In this document: positions 50,125 through 62,100 of the stretch, piece after piece
How the letters are laid out: each line of letters begins with the position of its first letter
Numbering within the stretch: position 1 is the stretch's first letter
Source: Hyphomicrobiales bacterium
GTDB lineage: Bacteria; Pseudomonadota; Alphaproteobacteria; Rhizobiales; Beijerinckiaceae
DNA length: 64,000 nt
Direction of reading: 5' to 3'
Assembly (NCBI GenBank): GCA_900466745.1
Contig: UBNE01000009.1
Span: 1 to 64,000, forward strand
Program-made: the position numbers and the translations under genes
The notes under the pieces: model-generated
What the model saw: only the letters and a program-made list of their open reading frames with translations
What the model was told of the DNA's origin: nothing
Database searches by the model: none

Positions 50125-52344
50125 TCAGCGCAGCCGCGTCTCCGGCCCGGACAATTCGCGGATGCCGACCTGGAGCGGGCGGGCGGCGCTGCGCGAGGGC
50201 TCGATGGTCCTGAACATCGCCCCGACGGCCGACAGCACCTCGAAGGACTGCCGCGGCATATGGCCCGCGCCCGGCATGCCGGCGCCGAGCGGGTCGGGCG
50301 TGCTGGCGCCGGCCTTGGCGACGGCCGCCGCCTTCGGATCGACCGGCACGCCCGGAATCGGCTTCAGCTCCAGCCCGCGATGGGCGAACTGCATGACCTC
50401 CTTGAAGGTCATCGCCGGCAGCGCGCCGCCGGTCAGGTTCGCCGTCTCGGAGGAATCGTCGTTGCCGAACCAGACCGCCTCGACGAGGTTGCCGGAGAAG
50501 CCGACATACCAGGCGTCCTTGTAGCCGTTGGTCGTGCCGCTCTTGCCGGCCGTGACCACGCCGTCGAGGGCGGCGCGCCGGCCGGTGCCCTCGGTCGGCA
50601 CCTTGGCGAGCATGAAGTTCATGTCATGCACGACCTGGGTGCTGAGCACCTGCTGCGGCTCCGGCTCGTCGCGGCTGTGGTCGTAGATCAGCTCGCCCTG
50701 CGAGTTGGTGATGTCGATCGCGGCATAGGGTTTGGCGCGCTTGCCGCCATTGGCGAAGACGGCGTAGCCGGCGGCCTGGTCGATCACCGTCACCTCCGCC
50801 GCGCCGATCGGCAGCGAGACCGTGTCGGTGAGCGGGGTGGTCAGGCCCATCGCGCGCGCCGTCGCCACGATCTTCTTGCGGCCGATCGCGGCGGCGCGCG
50901 CCTCATGGGTCTCGCCGGTGGCGCGGCCGATCGCGATCGACATCTGCACCGGGATCGAGTTGATCGACTTCGCCAGCGCCACATAGAGCGGCATCGAGCC
51001 CGAGAACGAGCCGCCATAGTTCTTCGGGCACCAGTTGCCGATGCAGACCGGCCGGTCGGTGACGATGCTGTTCGGCCGGTAGAGCCCGGCCGAGAGCGCC
51101 GTCGCATAGACATAGGGCTTGAAGGAGGAGCCGGGCTGGCGCAGGCTCGCCGTCGCGCGGTTGAACTGGCTCGCGCCGTAGTCGCGCCCGCCGACGATGG
51201 CGCGCACCGCCCCGTCCGGGTCCATCACCACCGTCGCCGCCTGCTTCACGCGATAGGCCGGGCCGTGCTGGCGCAGGATCGTCTCGATCGCCTCGTCGGC
51301 GCGCTCCTGGATCGCGGCATCATGCGGGGTCCTGACGGTGAGCACGCGGTCGGAGCCGAGCTTGCCCTCCTCGGCCAGCTCCTTCACCTGGTCGAAGGCC
51401 CAGTCGAGATAGTAGTCCGGGCTGGAATCGCGCTTGCGGTCGACCGGCGTCGCCGGGTTGCGCTTGGCGCTGTCGACCTGGCCGGCGGTCATGAAGCCGG
51501 CATCGACCATGGCGTTGAGCACGTCGTTGGCCCGCGCGCGGGCGGCCGGCAGGTTGACATGCGGCGCATATTTCGTCGGCGCCTTGAACAGGCCGGCGAG
51601 CATCGCCGCCTCCGCCAGCGAGACGTCCTTCACCGACTTGCCGAAATAATACTCCGCCGCCGCCGCGACCCCGAAGGTGCCGCCGCCCATATAGGCGCGG
51701 TCGAGATAGAGCTTGAGGATCTCGTTCTTGCTCAGCCGCGCCTCCAGCCAGAGCGCCAGGAAGGCCTCCTTGATCTTGCGGTCGAGCGAGCGCTCGTTGG
51801 AGAGGAACAGGTTCTTGGCGAGCTGCTGCGTCAGCGAGGAGCCGCCCTGCACCACGCCGGAAGCGCGGGCGTTGACGGTCAGCGCCCGGAAGGTGCCGAT
51901 CACGTCGATGCCGAAATGGTCGTAGAAGCGCCGGTCCTCGGTGGCGATCACCGCCTTCAGCAGATGGTCCGGCATCTCCTCGAGCTTCAGCGAGTCGTCG
52001 TGCCTTGCGCCGCGATGGCCGATCGGGTTGCCGTAGCGGTCGAGGAAGGAGACGGCGAGCACCTGGCTCTTCAGCGCCTCCTCATTGCCGATGCGGAAGG
52101 CCGGCAGCGCCAGCATCAGCAGGAACAGCGCACCGACGATGCCGATGTTCAGCCCTTCGCTGGCAAGCTCGGCGGCGACGCGCCGGACGCCGGTGACGGT
52201 GAGGCGGTCGGCCTGGCTGCGGATGCGCTCATAGATCTCGCCGGCCCGGCGACCCGCGCCCCAGAGCCCGGCATCCAGCCATGAATCGACGGCGAGCGCT
52301 CCGCGCTTCAGCCGCGTCCTCCAGCCTGCCTTCCTGAACTCCAT
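50125..52344 (-). CDS. mrcA: Bifunctional penicillin-binding protein 1A
   Basis: 739 residues. A cytoplasmic N-terminus and one membrane helix (about 65-90) lead to the GT51 transglycosylase with [15 protein letters not shown] and [17 protein letters not shown], then the transpeptidase with SxxK ([11 protein letters not shown]), SxN (KSINSIPVQ) and KTG-type [11 protein letters not shown] motifs. It polymerises and cross-links peptidoglycan in the periplasm. The active-site motif Lys-Ser-Gly instead of Lys-Thr-Gly occurs in other alphaproteobacterial PBP1A proteins. A single-gene unit. Confidence 0.92.
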   Translation of the reverse strand: MEFRKAGWRTRLKRGALAVDSWLDAGLWGAGRRAGEIYERIRSQADRLTVTGVRRVAAELASEGLNIGIVGALFLLMLALPAFRIGNEEALKSQVLAVSFLDRYGNPIGHRGARHDDSLKLEEMPDHLLKAVIATEDRRFYDHFGIDVIGTFRALTVNARASGVVQGGSSLTQQLAKNLFLSNERSLDRKIKEAFLALWLEARLSKNEILKLYLDRAYMGGGTFGVAAAAEYYFGKSVKDVSLAEAAMLAGLFKAPTKYAPHVNLPAARARANDVLNAMVDAGFMTAGQVDSAKRNPATPVDRKRDSSPDYYLDWAFDQVKELAEEGKLGSDRVLTVRTPHDAAIQERADEAIETILRQHGPAYRVKQAATVVMDPDGAVRAIVGGRDYGASQFNRATASLRQPGSSFKPYVYATALSAGLYRPNSIVTDRPVCIGNWCPKNYGGSFSGSMPLYVALAKSINSIPVQMSIAIGRATGETHEARAAAIGRKKIVATARAMGLTTPLTDTVSLPIGAAEVTVIDQAAGYAVFANGGKRAKPYAAIDITNSQGELIYDHSRDEPEPQQVLSTQVVHDMNFMLAKVPTEGTGRRAALDGVVTAGKSGTTNGYKDAWYVGFSGNLVEAVWFGNDDSSETANLTGGALPAMTFKEVMQFAHRGLELKPIPGVPVDPKAAAVAKAGASTPDPLGAGMPGAGHMPRQSFEVLSAVGAMFRTIEPSRSAARPLQVGIRELSGPETRLR

Positions 52345-52600
52345 GGCCGTTCCAGGCTTCCCGAATGGCCCCCGACACAGTCCTGCCGCGCGATTGCCGC
52401 CTTGGCAACAGGAGAGCGCCCGGAATCGGACACATAATCACGACGCGCGCCCGATGAAGGGCGGCCCGGCGAAATCCTTATGCCAACGGCGTGAATCGAC
52501 TGCAGGAAACGGGCCGGCGGCGCCGTCCCGGATCGGGACAGCCGCGGCTCGCGGGCCTGCCGCCCTTCCATCTTCCGCCGCATCGGCGCATAAGCCAGCC

Positions 52601-53098
52601 ATGAAGCCGAGCAGCGCCGCAACCGAACCGTTCTGGCGAACCACGCCGCTGGAGGCGATGGACGCCGCGCAATGGGAGTCGCTCTGCGACGGCTGCGGGC
52701 GCTGCTGCCTCGTCAAGCTTCAGGACGAGGACACCGGGCATCTCTACGCCACCGATATCGGCTGCCGCCTGTTCGACGCCGGCAATTGCCGCTGCCGCGA
52801 CTATCCCAACCGCTCCGCCGTTGTTCCCGACTGCATCACGCTGACGCCGCAGGAGGTGCGCACGCTGCCCTGGCTGCCGCCGACCTGCGCCTACCGCCTC
52901 GTGGCGGAGGGGCGGGACCTGCCCTGGTGGCACCCGCTCGTCTCGGGCGATCCCGAGACCGTCGTCGCGGCCGGCGTCTCCGTGCGCGACCGCGTCTTCG
53001 CCAATGAGGACGAGGTCCCGGAGGAGGAGGTGGCGGAGCGCATCGTCGCCTGGCCGCTGCGCTGGCCGCGGGCCGCGCGCAACCGGTCCGCGACATGA
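52601..53098 (+). CDS. YcgN/UPF0260 family Cys-rich protein
   Basis: 165 residues. The YcgN pattern is clear: [36 protein letters not shown], with CxxCxxCC and further Cys in [18 protein letters not shown] and CITLTPQE. Cys clusters suggest zinc or iron-sulfur binding; the family function is unknown. The ATG at 52601 begins the conserved domain. Upstream in-frame sequence to 52343 is not conserved. It is divergent from PBP1A. Confidence 0.85.
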   Translation: MKPSSAATEPFWRTTPLEAMDAAQWESLCDGCGRCCLVKLQDEDTGHLYATDIGCRLFDAGNCRCRDYPNRSAVVPDCITLTPQEVRTLPWLPPTCAYRLVAEGRDLPWWHPLVSGDPETVVAAGVSVRDRVFANEDEVPEEEVAERIVAWPLRWPRAARNRSAT

Positions 53099-53283
53099 AA
53101 CATCGCTATCTGTGCGGCTGCGGAAAGTTTGTTGCACCTGCTCATTGATTGTTCATGTCGTTTTGGGCATGACCGCCCCGTCCCGCCGCCCTGTGCCCAT
53201 AGGGTAGGGGCGGCTCGCGCACGAAACTTTCGCATTGCCGCGGCGTTTGTTGGCGTCCGGCTGCAAACGAAGAGGTTGAAGTG

Positions 53284-55968
<2,685 letters not shown>

Positions 55969-55971
55969 GCC

Positions 55972-56541
55972 GTGGCGGGCCCGCGGCTCAGCGGCTTCGG
56001 CGGCGGGCTGCTGCTCGCTCTCGGCTGCGGTTTCGCAATCCCGTCCGAGGCCGGGACGCCGGATCTTTGCAGCGGTCAGCCCGCCGCCATGCAGCAGCCC
56101 TGCCGCGAGGCGCTGAAGCTGCTCGTGCAGGGCGGCCCGCAGGAGTCTGAGCCCGAGCCGCAGCCGGCGCGCCGCATCCTGGCGACCGGCACGCCGGAGG
56201 GCTGGCGTTACGACTACGTCCAGCCGGGCGGCATGGGGCCCGACGATGCCTGCGTCGTGGCCGGCGAGCTGGTGGTTCCGGCCGACACGCCGGTGCGTCT
56301 TCTGGTGACGGCGAGCGATACGATCCGCCCCTGGCGGCTGCCGCAATTCGGCCTGGCCCTGACCGGGGTTCCCGGCCGGGTCGAGGAGGCGACCGTCAAG
56401 CTTCCGGCGGGAGAGGCCGGCGGCGGAGCTTCGGCGCCCGGGGGCGGCGAGCAGCCGGTCGCGGTCCGGGTGCTGGCGCCCGAGGCCTATGCCGAATGGG
56501 AGGGAAAGACCCTCCCTCCGTCCTGCTTCGCCTCCGGCTGA
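55972..56541 (+). CDS. Secreted cupredoxin-like protein related to cytochrome oxidase subunit II but lacking copper ligands
   Basis: About 189 residues. It has a probable signal peptide (LLLALGCGFAIPSEA). The core CVVAGELVVPADTPVRLLVTASDTIRPWRLPQFGLALTGVPG strongly resembles the CuA-domain region of cytochrome oxidase subunit II (ELHVPVG, LLTSADVIHSFWVPAFG, VPGR). The Cu-ligand His of the DVIHSF motif is Arg here (DTIRPW), and no CxxxC follows. It would be a copper-free cupredoxin-like exported protein. GTG 55972 starts 4 bases after ppdK, so they are co-transcribed. Function unknown. Confidence 0.6.
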   Translation: MAGPRLSGFGGGLLLALGCGFAIPSEAGTPDLCSGQPAAMQQPCREALKLLVQGGPQESEPEPQPARRILATGTPEGWRYDYVQPGGMGPDDACVVAGELVVPADTPVRLLVTASDTIRPWRLPQFGLALTGVPGRVEEATVKLPAGEAGGGASAPGGGEQPVAVRVLAPEAYAEWEGKTLPPSCFASG

Positions 56542-56589
56542 GAGGGAGGCGGGCGGCGCCGCGCCGCGCCGGTTTGCGCAGGCCGGCGA

Positions 56590-56798
56590 TCAGTCGATCC
56601 AGAGGCCGTGCCTGCGGTGCCAGTCCCCGATCGATTCCTCCGGAGAGTCGTCGAAGCCGAGGTCGTTCGCCCCGATCGCGGGCTCGACCCAGCCGGCCTC
56701 GAAGCGCAGCATGACATGCGTCTTCTCGGGAGCCGGCGGCTCTCGACCGAGAAGCGGGCCGCTCCGCAGCGGCAGGAACCCTTCAGCGTCACGGGCAT
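56590..56798 (-). pseudogene. Internally deleted GFA (glutathione-dependent formaldehyde-activating-like) gene remnant
   Basis: The N-terminus of a GFA/CENP-V-family protein (PVTLKGSCRCGAARFSVES, with the CxC zinc motif) is read from ATG 56798. After about 20 codons the frame changes and the family C-terminus appears in another frame, roughly from 56745 down to the stop at 56590: THVMLRFEAGWVEPAIGAND, then EESIGDWHRRHGLWID. About 75-90 residues of the middle, including the second zinc site, are missing. Both surviving ends are well conserved, so the deletion looks recent. Confidence 0.75.
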
Positions 56799-56863
56799 GG
56801 TTCAGCCTCCATCCGCCCGTGGACACGCGGTCGCGCGGCGTGGTCCGGCGGCCGTCGGGCGCC

Positions 56864-56894
56864 TTGCTGGACGTTTCTTGCATTTCGTGCTATC
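56864..56894 (+). promoter_or_regulatory. Candidate csp promoter ahead of a long 5' leader
   Basis: TTGCTG (56864-56869) and GCTATC (56889-56894) are 19 bases apart. This would give a leader of about 170 bases, as is usual for cold-shock genes whose long leaders sense temperature. A TTGCAT at 56879-56884 is an alternative. Weak match. Confidence 0.3.
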
Positions 56895-57072
56895 CGCACT
56901 GACGTAAGACGAGATGCGGCCGGGTTCTGGCCACTCCTCCGCTTGCTGGTCCCTCCGGCTCGTGGGCATGAATCAGATCCACCACACATCGCTACAAGGC
57001 CATGGCGAGGCGTCCGCGCGTCACGTCGTGTCATCACGATAGACGCGGGATCTGAATGCAAGGACATTTGCC

Positions 57073-57282
57073 ATGAACAAGGGCACCGTGAAGTGGTTCA
57101 ACGCCACCAAGGGCTACGGCTTCATCACCCCTGAGAACGGCGGCCAGGACGTGTTCGTCCACATCTCGGCCGTGGAGCGCGCCGGCCTGCGCGAGCTGCG
57201 CGACGGCCAGGTCGTCTCCTACGAACTCGTCGCCGATCGCAAGACCGGCAAGACCTCGGCCGGCAACCTCGTCGCCGAGTGA
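57073..57282 (+). CDS. cspA: Cold-shock protein (CspA family)
   Basis: 69 residues. RNP1 KGYGFITP and RNP2 DVFVHISAV are intact, in the usual single OB fold starting NKGTVKWFNATKGYG. It binds single-stranded RNA/DNA as an RNA chaperone. AAGGA lies before the ATG. It has a long leader and is followed by a hairpin, then by an RhlE-type helicase gene and infA. The name cspA is generic; the number of paralogues is unknown. Confidence 0.95.
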   Translation: MNKGTVKWFNATKGYGFITPENGGQDVFVHISAVERAGLRELRDGQVVSYELVADRKTGKTSAGNLVAE

Positions 57283-57294
57283 GATGACCGATCG

Positions 57295-57320
57295 ACCGGG
57301 CGCGCTTCGAGCGCCCCGGT
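57295..57320 (+). terminator. Hairpin after csp gene
   Basis: ACCGGG (57295-57300), C bulge, GCGC (57302-57305), loop TTCGA, GCGC (57311-57314), CCCGGT (57315-57320). Stable TTCG-type loop but no T-tract. Confidence 0.4.
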
Positions 57321-57419
57321 CCACGACAAGCCTGCCGGCGCTGTGGCTAGCGGTTCGCCGGCGGGACCGATTCTTCGATATCCAGGCCGGGTACGGGCCG
57401 GCGGCGCAGCCGAAACCAC

Positions 57420-58931
57420 ATGCGCCCCCCGTCGCCACGGCGCCCAGAAAGCTCCTTCTTGACAAAGTTTACCGATCTCGGCCTCGCCGAGCCCCTTCTC
57501 AAGGCGCTCGCGGCCGAGGGCTATGAAACGCCCACGCCGATCCAGGCGCAGGCCATCCCCCATATTCTGCAGGGTCGCGACCTGCTCGGCGCCGCCCAGA
57601 CCGGCACCGGCAAGACCGCGGCCTTCGCGCTGCCGATGCTGAACAAGCTGCTGGCGACGCCGCGGCGCCTCTCGCCGCGCGCCGTGCGCGTGCTCATCCT
57701 GTCGCCGACGCGCGAGCTCGCCGCCCAGATCGAGGCCTCGACCCGCGCCTATGCCCAGTTCACCACGCTGAAATCGACGGTGATCTTCGGCGGCGTGCCG
57801 GTCGGCAAGCAGATCCGCGCGCTCGGCGACAAGATCGACATCCTCGTCGCCACGCCCGGCCGCCTGATCGACCTCGTCGACCAGCGGGCCGTCTCGCTGC
57901 GCGAGATCGAGTTCCTCGTCCTCGACGAGGCCGACCAGATGCTCGACCTCGGCTTCATCCACGCGCTGCGCCGCATCGCCACGCTGATCCCGAAGGAGCG
58001 CCAGACGCTGCTCTTCTCGGCGACCATGCCGAAGCCGATCCGCGAGATCGCCTCCGCCTACCTCACCGACCCGGTCGAGGTCGCGGTGACGCCGGTCGCC
58101 ACCACGGCGGAGAAGATCGACCAGCGCGTCGTCTTCACCGAGCAGGGCGACAAGCCGGCGCTGCTGGCGAAGACGCTGAACGTGCCCGAGCTCGAGCGCG
58201 CCATCGTCTTCACCCGCACCAAGCACGGCGCCGACAAGGTCGTGCGCCAGCTCGGCCAGGCCGGCATCGAGGCCGCCGCGATCCACGGCAACAAGAGCCA
58301 GGGCCAGCGCGAGCGCGCGCTCGGCGCCTTCCGCGACGGCTCCTTGCGCATCCTCGTCGCGACCGACATCGCGGCGCGCGGCATCGATGTCGACGGCATC
58401 AGCCATGTCGTGAACTTCGACCTGCCGAACGTGCCGGAGACCTATGTCCACCGCATCGGCCGGACGGCCCGCGCCGGGGCGGCGGGCATCGCCATCGCCT
58501 TCTGCACGCCGGAGGAGCGCGGCGACCTCGCCGCCATCGAGAAGCTCACCGGCGTCAAGCCGGCGCCGATCGGCGAGGTGCCCTATTGGGACGGCCGCAC
58601 GCCGAAGAAGCCGCAGCCCAACCGCGGCGGCGGCCGCGGCCAGCAGCAGGCCCGGCCGCAGGGCCAGGGCCGGCCGCAGGGCCAGCAGGCCAAGCGGCAG
58701 GATGGCAAGCGACAGGACGGCCCGCGCAGCCATGCCGGCGGCGCTTCGCGCCCGGACCGGACGGAGCGCCACGAGCACCGGCCGCGCAATGCCGAGCGGG
58801 CGCAGCGCCCCGATCAGGGCCAGCCGCGAAAAGAAACCGCTTCCGCGAAAGAAGGGCTTGGCGGCGTCGCGTTCTTGCAGCAAAGAACACAGCAACCACG
58901 CACCAACGGCGCCCGGCGGCGCGCGCACTGA
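57420..58931 (+). CDS. rhlE: DEAD-box RNA helicase, RhlE-like
   Basis: 503 residues. All motifs are present: Q motif (TPIQAQAIP), I (AQTGTGKT), Ia (PTRELAAQ), Ib (TPGRL), II (DEAD), III (SAT), IV (IVFTRTK), V (ATDIAARGIDV), VI (HRIGRTARA). The C-terminal ~110 residues are a low-complexity Gln/Arg/Gly-rich RNA-binding tail with repeated RPQGQ. Such helicases unwind RNA and aid ribosome assembly in the cold. The start may be TTG at 57459 (TKFTDLGLAEPLL begins the conserved part); ATG 57420 adds 13 residues. Confidence 0.92.
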   Translation: MRPPSPRRPESSFLTKFTDLGLAEPLLKALAAEGYETPTPIQAQAIPHILQGRDLLGAAQTGTGKTAAFALPMLNKLLATPRRLSPRAVRVLILSPTRELAAQIEASTRAYAQFTTLKSTVIFGGVPVGKQIRALGDKIDILVATPGRLIDLVDQRAVSLREIEFLVLDEADQMLDLGFIHALRRIATLIPKERQTLLFSATMPKPIREIASAYLTDPVEVAVTPVATTAEKIDQRVVFTEQGDKPALLAKTLNVPELERAIVFTRTKHGADKVVRQLGQAGIEAAAIHGNKSQGQRERALGAFRDGSLRILVATDIAARGIDVDGISHVVNFDLPNVPETYVHRIGRTARAGAAGIAIAFCTPEERGDLAAIEKLTGVKPAPIGEVPYWDGRTPKKPQPNRGGGRGQQQARPQGQGRPQGQQAKRQDGKRQDGPRSHAGGASRPDRTERHEHRPRNAERAQRPDQGQPRKETASAKEGLGGVAFLQQRTQQPRTNGARRRAH

Positions 58932-58997
58932 CGCGCGCTCGGCCAGAACGGGGCAGGCCTCTCCGATGACGGCCTGCCTCCGCGCCAGGAGCCGGAT

Positions 58998-59023
58998 CCG
59001 GCCAGGTTGTTCGATCTGGCCGG
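58998..59023 (+). terminator. Hairpin between rhlE and infA
   Basis: CCGGCCAG (58998-59005) pairs perfectly with CTGGCCGG (59016-59023) around a 10-base loop; GGAT/AATCC extends it imperfectly. No T-tract. It may end rhlE or lie in the infA leader. Confidence 0.35.
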
Positions 59024-59120
59024 CGAATCCGTCTCCGGACTACTGGTAGGGGCGCGTGCTCCGGTCAGATTGCCACGCAACCTGGCCGGCGCGTAATCCA
59101 GGGCTCACGAAGGACGACAG

Positions 59121-59390
59121 ATGGCGAAAGAAGAACTGCTTGAATTCGACGGCACCGTGGTGGAGGTGCTCCCGGACGGCAACTACCGGGTCAAGCTCGA
59201 CAATGATCACGTCATCCTGGCCTATGCGGCCGGCAAGATGAAGAAGAACCGCATCCGCACCATCGCGGGCGACCGCGTCATCGTCGAGATGTCGCCCTAC
59301 GACCTCGACCGCGGCCGCATCAACTTCCGCCAGAAGACGGCGGGTCCGGCGCCCGGCGGCCCGCCGCGCCAGAATTTCCGCCGCCGCTGA
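59121..59390 (+). CDS. infA: Translation initiation factor IF-1 paralogue with basic C-terminal tail
   Basis: 89 residues. The IF1 OB fold is complete: [65 protein letters not shown]. Canonical IF1 ends near residue 72; here 17 more residues rich in Pro, Gly and Arg follow. This probably is a second IF1 copy, as several residues differ from the usual form (DGNYR for NAMFR, HVILAYA for HEIIAHT). The placement beside csp and rhlE suggests a role in cold translation. A purine-rich AGGACGACAG precedes the ATG. Confidence 0.9.
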   Translation: MAKEELLEFDGTVVEVLPDGNYRVKLDNDHVILAYAAGKMKKNRIRTIAGDRVIVEMSPYDLDRGRINFRQKTAGPAPGGPPRQNFRRR

Positions 59391-59398
59391 GCGAAGCG

Positions 59399-59665
59399 AT
59401 GCGCCTGTCGCGGAACGAGCTTCTCTTCGTCGCGCTGGGCGCCCTTCTCGGCGCCGTCGTCGCCTGTGCCGCGAAAGCCGGTCTCGTCGCGCGCGACGGG
59501 GCCTTTCCGCCTTTCGTCATCGTGCTGCTCGGCCTGGGACTCGCCGAATTGCTGTTCGGCCAGGCCACTGGCCGCTCGCCGGGCACGCTGGTCGGCATGC
59601 CGGCCCGCTTCCTCGCCTTCGTCGTCGGGGTCTGCGTTCTCCTGCTCGGCGAACGCTACGTCTGA
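59399..59665 (+). CDS. Small integral membrane protein
   Basis: 88 residues with three likely membrane helices: LLFVALGALLGAVVACAA (about 8-25), PPFVIVLLGLGLAELLFG (about 37-54), and FLAFVVGVCVLLLG (about 71-84). No family is recognised. It starts 8 bases after infA and is presumably in the same transcript. Function unknown. Confidence 0.6.
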   Translation: MRLSRNELLFVALGALLGAVVACAAKAGLVARDGAFPPFVIVLLGLGLAELLFGQATGRSPGTLVGMPARFLAFVVGVCVLLLGERYV

Positions 59666-59719
59666 CCGCCGCGCGGCCCGGCGCTTCCCATCCGGACGGG
59701 CACAGGCCGCCGCGCCCAG

Positions 59720-59745
59720 AAAAAACCCCGGCGCGGGGCCGGGGT
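59720..59745 (-). terminator. Rho-independent terminator of the repeat-containing secreted-protein gene
   Basis: On the minus strand, ACCCCGGC, loop CCCGC, GCCGGGGT, followed by six T (complement of A at 59720-59725). It lies 55 bases past the stop. Confidence 0.85.
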
Positions 59746-59800
59746 GTCAGTGGTCGTTTCCGTGGATGAAGGGTCTGCGTGAATCAGTTCGGCGCCGGGC

Positions 59801-60394
59801 TCAGTAGCGGGCGCGGGACCAGTATTGCGAACCGGGGCTGACCAGGACCTGGCGCTGCCGCGTCGCGTAGACGGCGGGGATCTCCTGCCGGACGACCCGG
59901 GTGGGACTCACCATCACCTTGCGCTGGCGCTGCGTGTAGACGGCGGGAATCGTCTCGTAGTCGACGCTCGCCGGCGAAACCTCGACCTGGCGGCTCCGGT
60001 AGCCGTATCGGGCGGGGACATCGACCCAGCAGCCGACGGTGTTGCCCCAGGCGTCCCGGGTGACTTCCCAGCGGCGGCCCGCCGGCGCGATCAGCACCTT
60101 TTCCGTGACGGTCTCGTAGACCGCCGCCCGGTGATGCGGGATCTGGCGGGCCGGGGCGATCATCACGTTTTCGGTGACGGTCTCGTATTCGGCGGGGACG
60201 ACATGGCGCTGCACCTGCGCCGGGCGGAGCTGATAGGTCTCGTCCACGGTGCCGTAGACCGGCGGCGTGGTGACGAGGTTGTAGCAGGCCGAGCCGTGGC
60301 AGCCGCCGGCCTGGGCGGTGCCGGCGCCGAGCATCAGAAGGATCGTGAAGGCGGAGGCGGCGAGAAGCGGCCGGGATGTGAGCGAGCGCACCAT
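59801..60394 (-). CDS. Secreted protein with five repeats of an AxYxTxxxxVxVxPA motif
   Basis: 197 residues with a signal peptide (LLAASAFTILLMLGAGTAQA). After a short Cys-containing N-terminus (GGCHGSACY) come about five repeats of roughly 30-40 residues, each with an Ala/Val-Tyr start and a V-x-V/I-x-Pro end: AEYETVTENVMIAPA, AVYETVTEKVLIAPA, ARYGYRSRQVEVSPA, AVYTQRQRKVMVSP, AVYATRQRQVLVSP. The spacing suggests beta-hairpins. Such repeats occur in other exported alphaproteobacterial proteins of unknown role. Single-gene unit with a strong terminator. Confidence 0.7.
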   Translation of the reverse strand: MVRSLTSRPLLAASAFTILLMLGAGTAQAGGCHGSACYNLVTTPPVYGTVDETYQLRPAQVQRHVVPAEYETVTENVMIAPARQIPHHRAAVYETVTEKVLIAPAGRRWEVTRDAWGNTVGCWVDVPARYGYRSRQVEVSPASVDYETIPAVYTQRQRKVMVSPTRVVRQEIPAVYATRQRQVLVSPGSQYWSRARY

Positions 60395-60550
60395 GTTGGA
60401 CCTGACCTGTCGGTTCCGGCGTCTCTGCGCCGTTTCTTGGGGTCAGGAAGCCCGCTCCGGGTGATGAACGCAAGGTAAACGCTGAAACAAGGTAAAATTA
60501 ACCACATCCGCGGCGCGGCGGGTGCGGCCCGATCTTGCGTTCAACGACCT

Positions 60551-60568
60551 GGAATCGCTGGCGATTCC
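60551..60568. terminator. Short perfect hairpin beyond the sleB stop
   Basis: GGAATCGC (60551-60558) and GCGATTCC (60561-60568) are exact inverses over a 2-base tip. No T-tract on the minus strand. Confidence 0.3.
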
Positions 60569-60570
60569 GT

Positions 60571-61866
60571 TCAGGTCTGGCCGGGGCGGAGCTGGTAGAA
60601 GACGTGCTGGCCGATGGTGTCCATCTTCTTCAGCCGCTTCGCCCAGTAGGGCCTGACATAGCGCGCGTGATAATGCGTCGAGGCGCCGACCTCGGCGAGA
60701 TAGGTCGTGCCCTCATAGACCTCGCGGGCGATGCGCACGGCGTCGCGCCAGGGTCCGGGCTCGGTGATGCGCAGCGACTTGCCCTCGCAGGCGAAGGTGA
60801 ACTGGCAGGAGAGGTAGCGGTTGGCGTTCTGGTAGACCGTGCCGCAGACGCTGTTCGGATAGAGCCCGCTCTTCACCCGGTTCAGCACCACCTGCGCGAC
60901 GGCGGCCTGGCCCTCGGCCGATTCCGAGCGGGCCTCGAAATAGACCGCCTCGGCGAGGCAGCGCTGCTCGCGGGCCATGTTCTCCGGTGCGATCAGCCCG
61001 GCATAGCTCTGCCGCACGCCCGGCGCCGCGAGGCGCAGGTCCCGGCTGGCGGGGGCGGATGTCAGGGCGATCTGCTCCGGCTGCGCGCCATGCGGCGGCA
61101 GGGCGGGCGGCGTCAGCTCCGCCATGGCGATGGCGGAGCGCGGTGTCGAGGAGCCGTTCTGCAAGGCGACCGGCACGGCCGGCGAGGAACCGTCGATGCT
61201 GTCGAGATAGAGCTCCGCCTGCCGGGCGGAGGTGATCCGCGGCTTCGGCGAGACCGGCGAGGACTCCGACAGGGCCGGGTCGGTCAGCCCCTCGTCGAAG
61301 GGATAGGGCTCGAAATTGCGCGGCGGCCCGTCCACCGCCTCGGCCGCGCGCATCGCGTCGAGCGAGAAGCCGCCCGAGATGAGCCGGGGCTGCGTGTCGC
61401 CGAAGACGACCTGCTCCAATTCGAGGGAGGGCTGGCCGGTCAGCCCCGGCCGCAGGCTCGGCAGCATGTCGCCCTTGGCGGTGCGGTCGACCTCCGGGAA
61501 GCCGCTCGCCGAACGCTTCAGGTCCTCGCGCGGCTGCCGCGGATCGACCACGATGCGCCGCTCCGGATCCTCGAAGGACAGGCTCGTCCGCACGATCGCC
61601 GAGGTCAGCGCCAGCCCCGGCAGGCGGAAGGCGCTCGCCGCCACCAGCATCGAAGGGCCTTCGGCCAGCTCCGAGGCGGGGCCGGGCATGCTGCGCGGAA
61701 TCAGGCTGGAGGGCAGGCCGGTCGGCCCGAAATTCTGCCCGGCCGAGGCGGTGAAGGACACCAGCAGCCCGACCGACAGCGCCCAGGGCGCGGCCGTGGC
61801 CGCGGCCCATCTGAGCCCCGGCGCCCGTCCGCCCCGCTTCCGTCTGTGAAGACGCAAATGACTCAA
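60571..61866 (-). CDS. SleB-type cell wall hydrolase
   Basis: 431 residues. An N-terminal membrane anchor or signal (APWALSVGLLVSFTASAG) is followed by about 270 low-complexity residues, then the Hydrolase_2/SleB domain (about 300-425): CLAEAVYFEARSESAEGQAAVAQVVLNRV, with the Glu of YFEAR as the likely catalytic residue, then CQFTFACEGKS and STHYHARYVRPYWA. It cleaves peptidoglycan glycan strands. The only start available is TTG at 61866 with no clear ribosome site. A perfect short hairpin lies at the stop. Confidence 0.85.
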   Translation of the reverse strand: MSHLRLHRRKRGGRAPGLRWAAATAAPWALSVGLLVSFTASAGQNFGPTGLPSSLIPRSMPGPASELAEGPSMLVAASAFRLPGLALTSAIVRTSLSFEDPERRIVVDPRQPREDLKRSASGFPEVDRTAKGDMLPSLRPGLTGQPSLELEQVVFGDTQPRLISGGFSLDAMRAAEAVDGPPRNFEPYPFDEGLTDPALSESSPVSPKPRITSARQAELYLDSIDGSSPAVPVALQNGSSTPRSAIAMAELTPPALPPHGAQPEQIALTSAPASRDLRLAAPGVRQSYAGLIAPENMAREQRCLAEAVYFEARSESAEGQAAVAQVVLNRVKSGLYPNSVCGTVYQNANRYLSCQFTFACEGKSLRITEPGPWRDAVRIAREVYEGTTYLAEVGASTHYHARYVRPYWAKRLKKMDTIGQHVFYQLRPGQT

Positions 61867-62002
61867 AACGACGCACCCGTCCCGGCGACACGGAACCGAA
61901 GACGGCCGGCGATTCCCCGTGTCCTCGTTGGAATCCGTTATCGCCTCGGTAAGGTTGAGCGGCGGTTAACGACGGAGCGTTCTTCGCTCCGATCGCCCTC
62001 GC

Positions 62003-62100
62003 CGTCGTTGCGCGGAGCAAGGCGACGAAGCGGTCCAGGGCACCGGGTTGAACGTCTCGCCCAGCCCCCTGGATTGCTTCGCTGTGCTCGCAAGGACGGC
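62003..62100. repeat. Extragenic palindromic repeat, long form (copy E)
   Basis: CCGTCGTTGCG at one end and GCAAGGACGG at the other form an inverted pair with one mismatch. The inner part GACGAAGC...TCCAGG pairs with CCTGGATTGCTTCG. About 98 bases, upstream of an MFS gene. Confidence 0.7.

Noticed and set aside
57459..57464. TTGACA as a promoter -35 box
   Set aside because: It lies at the conserved start of the helicase reading frame (codons for Leu/Met-Thr) and no -10 follows. It is more likely a start codon.
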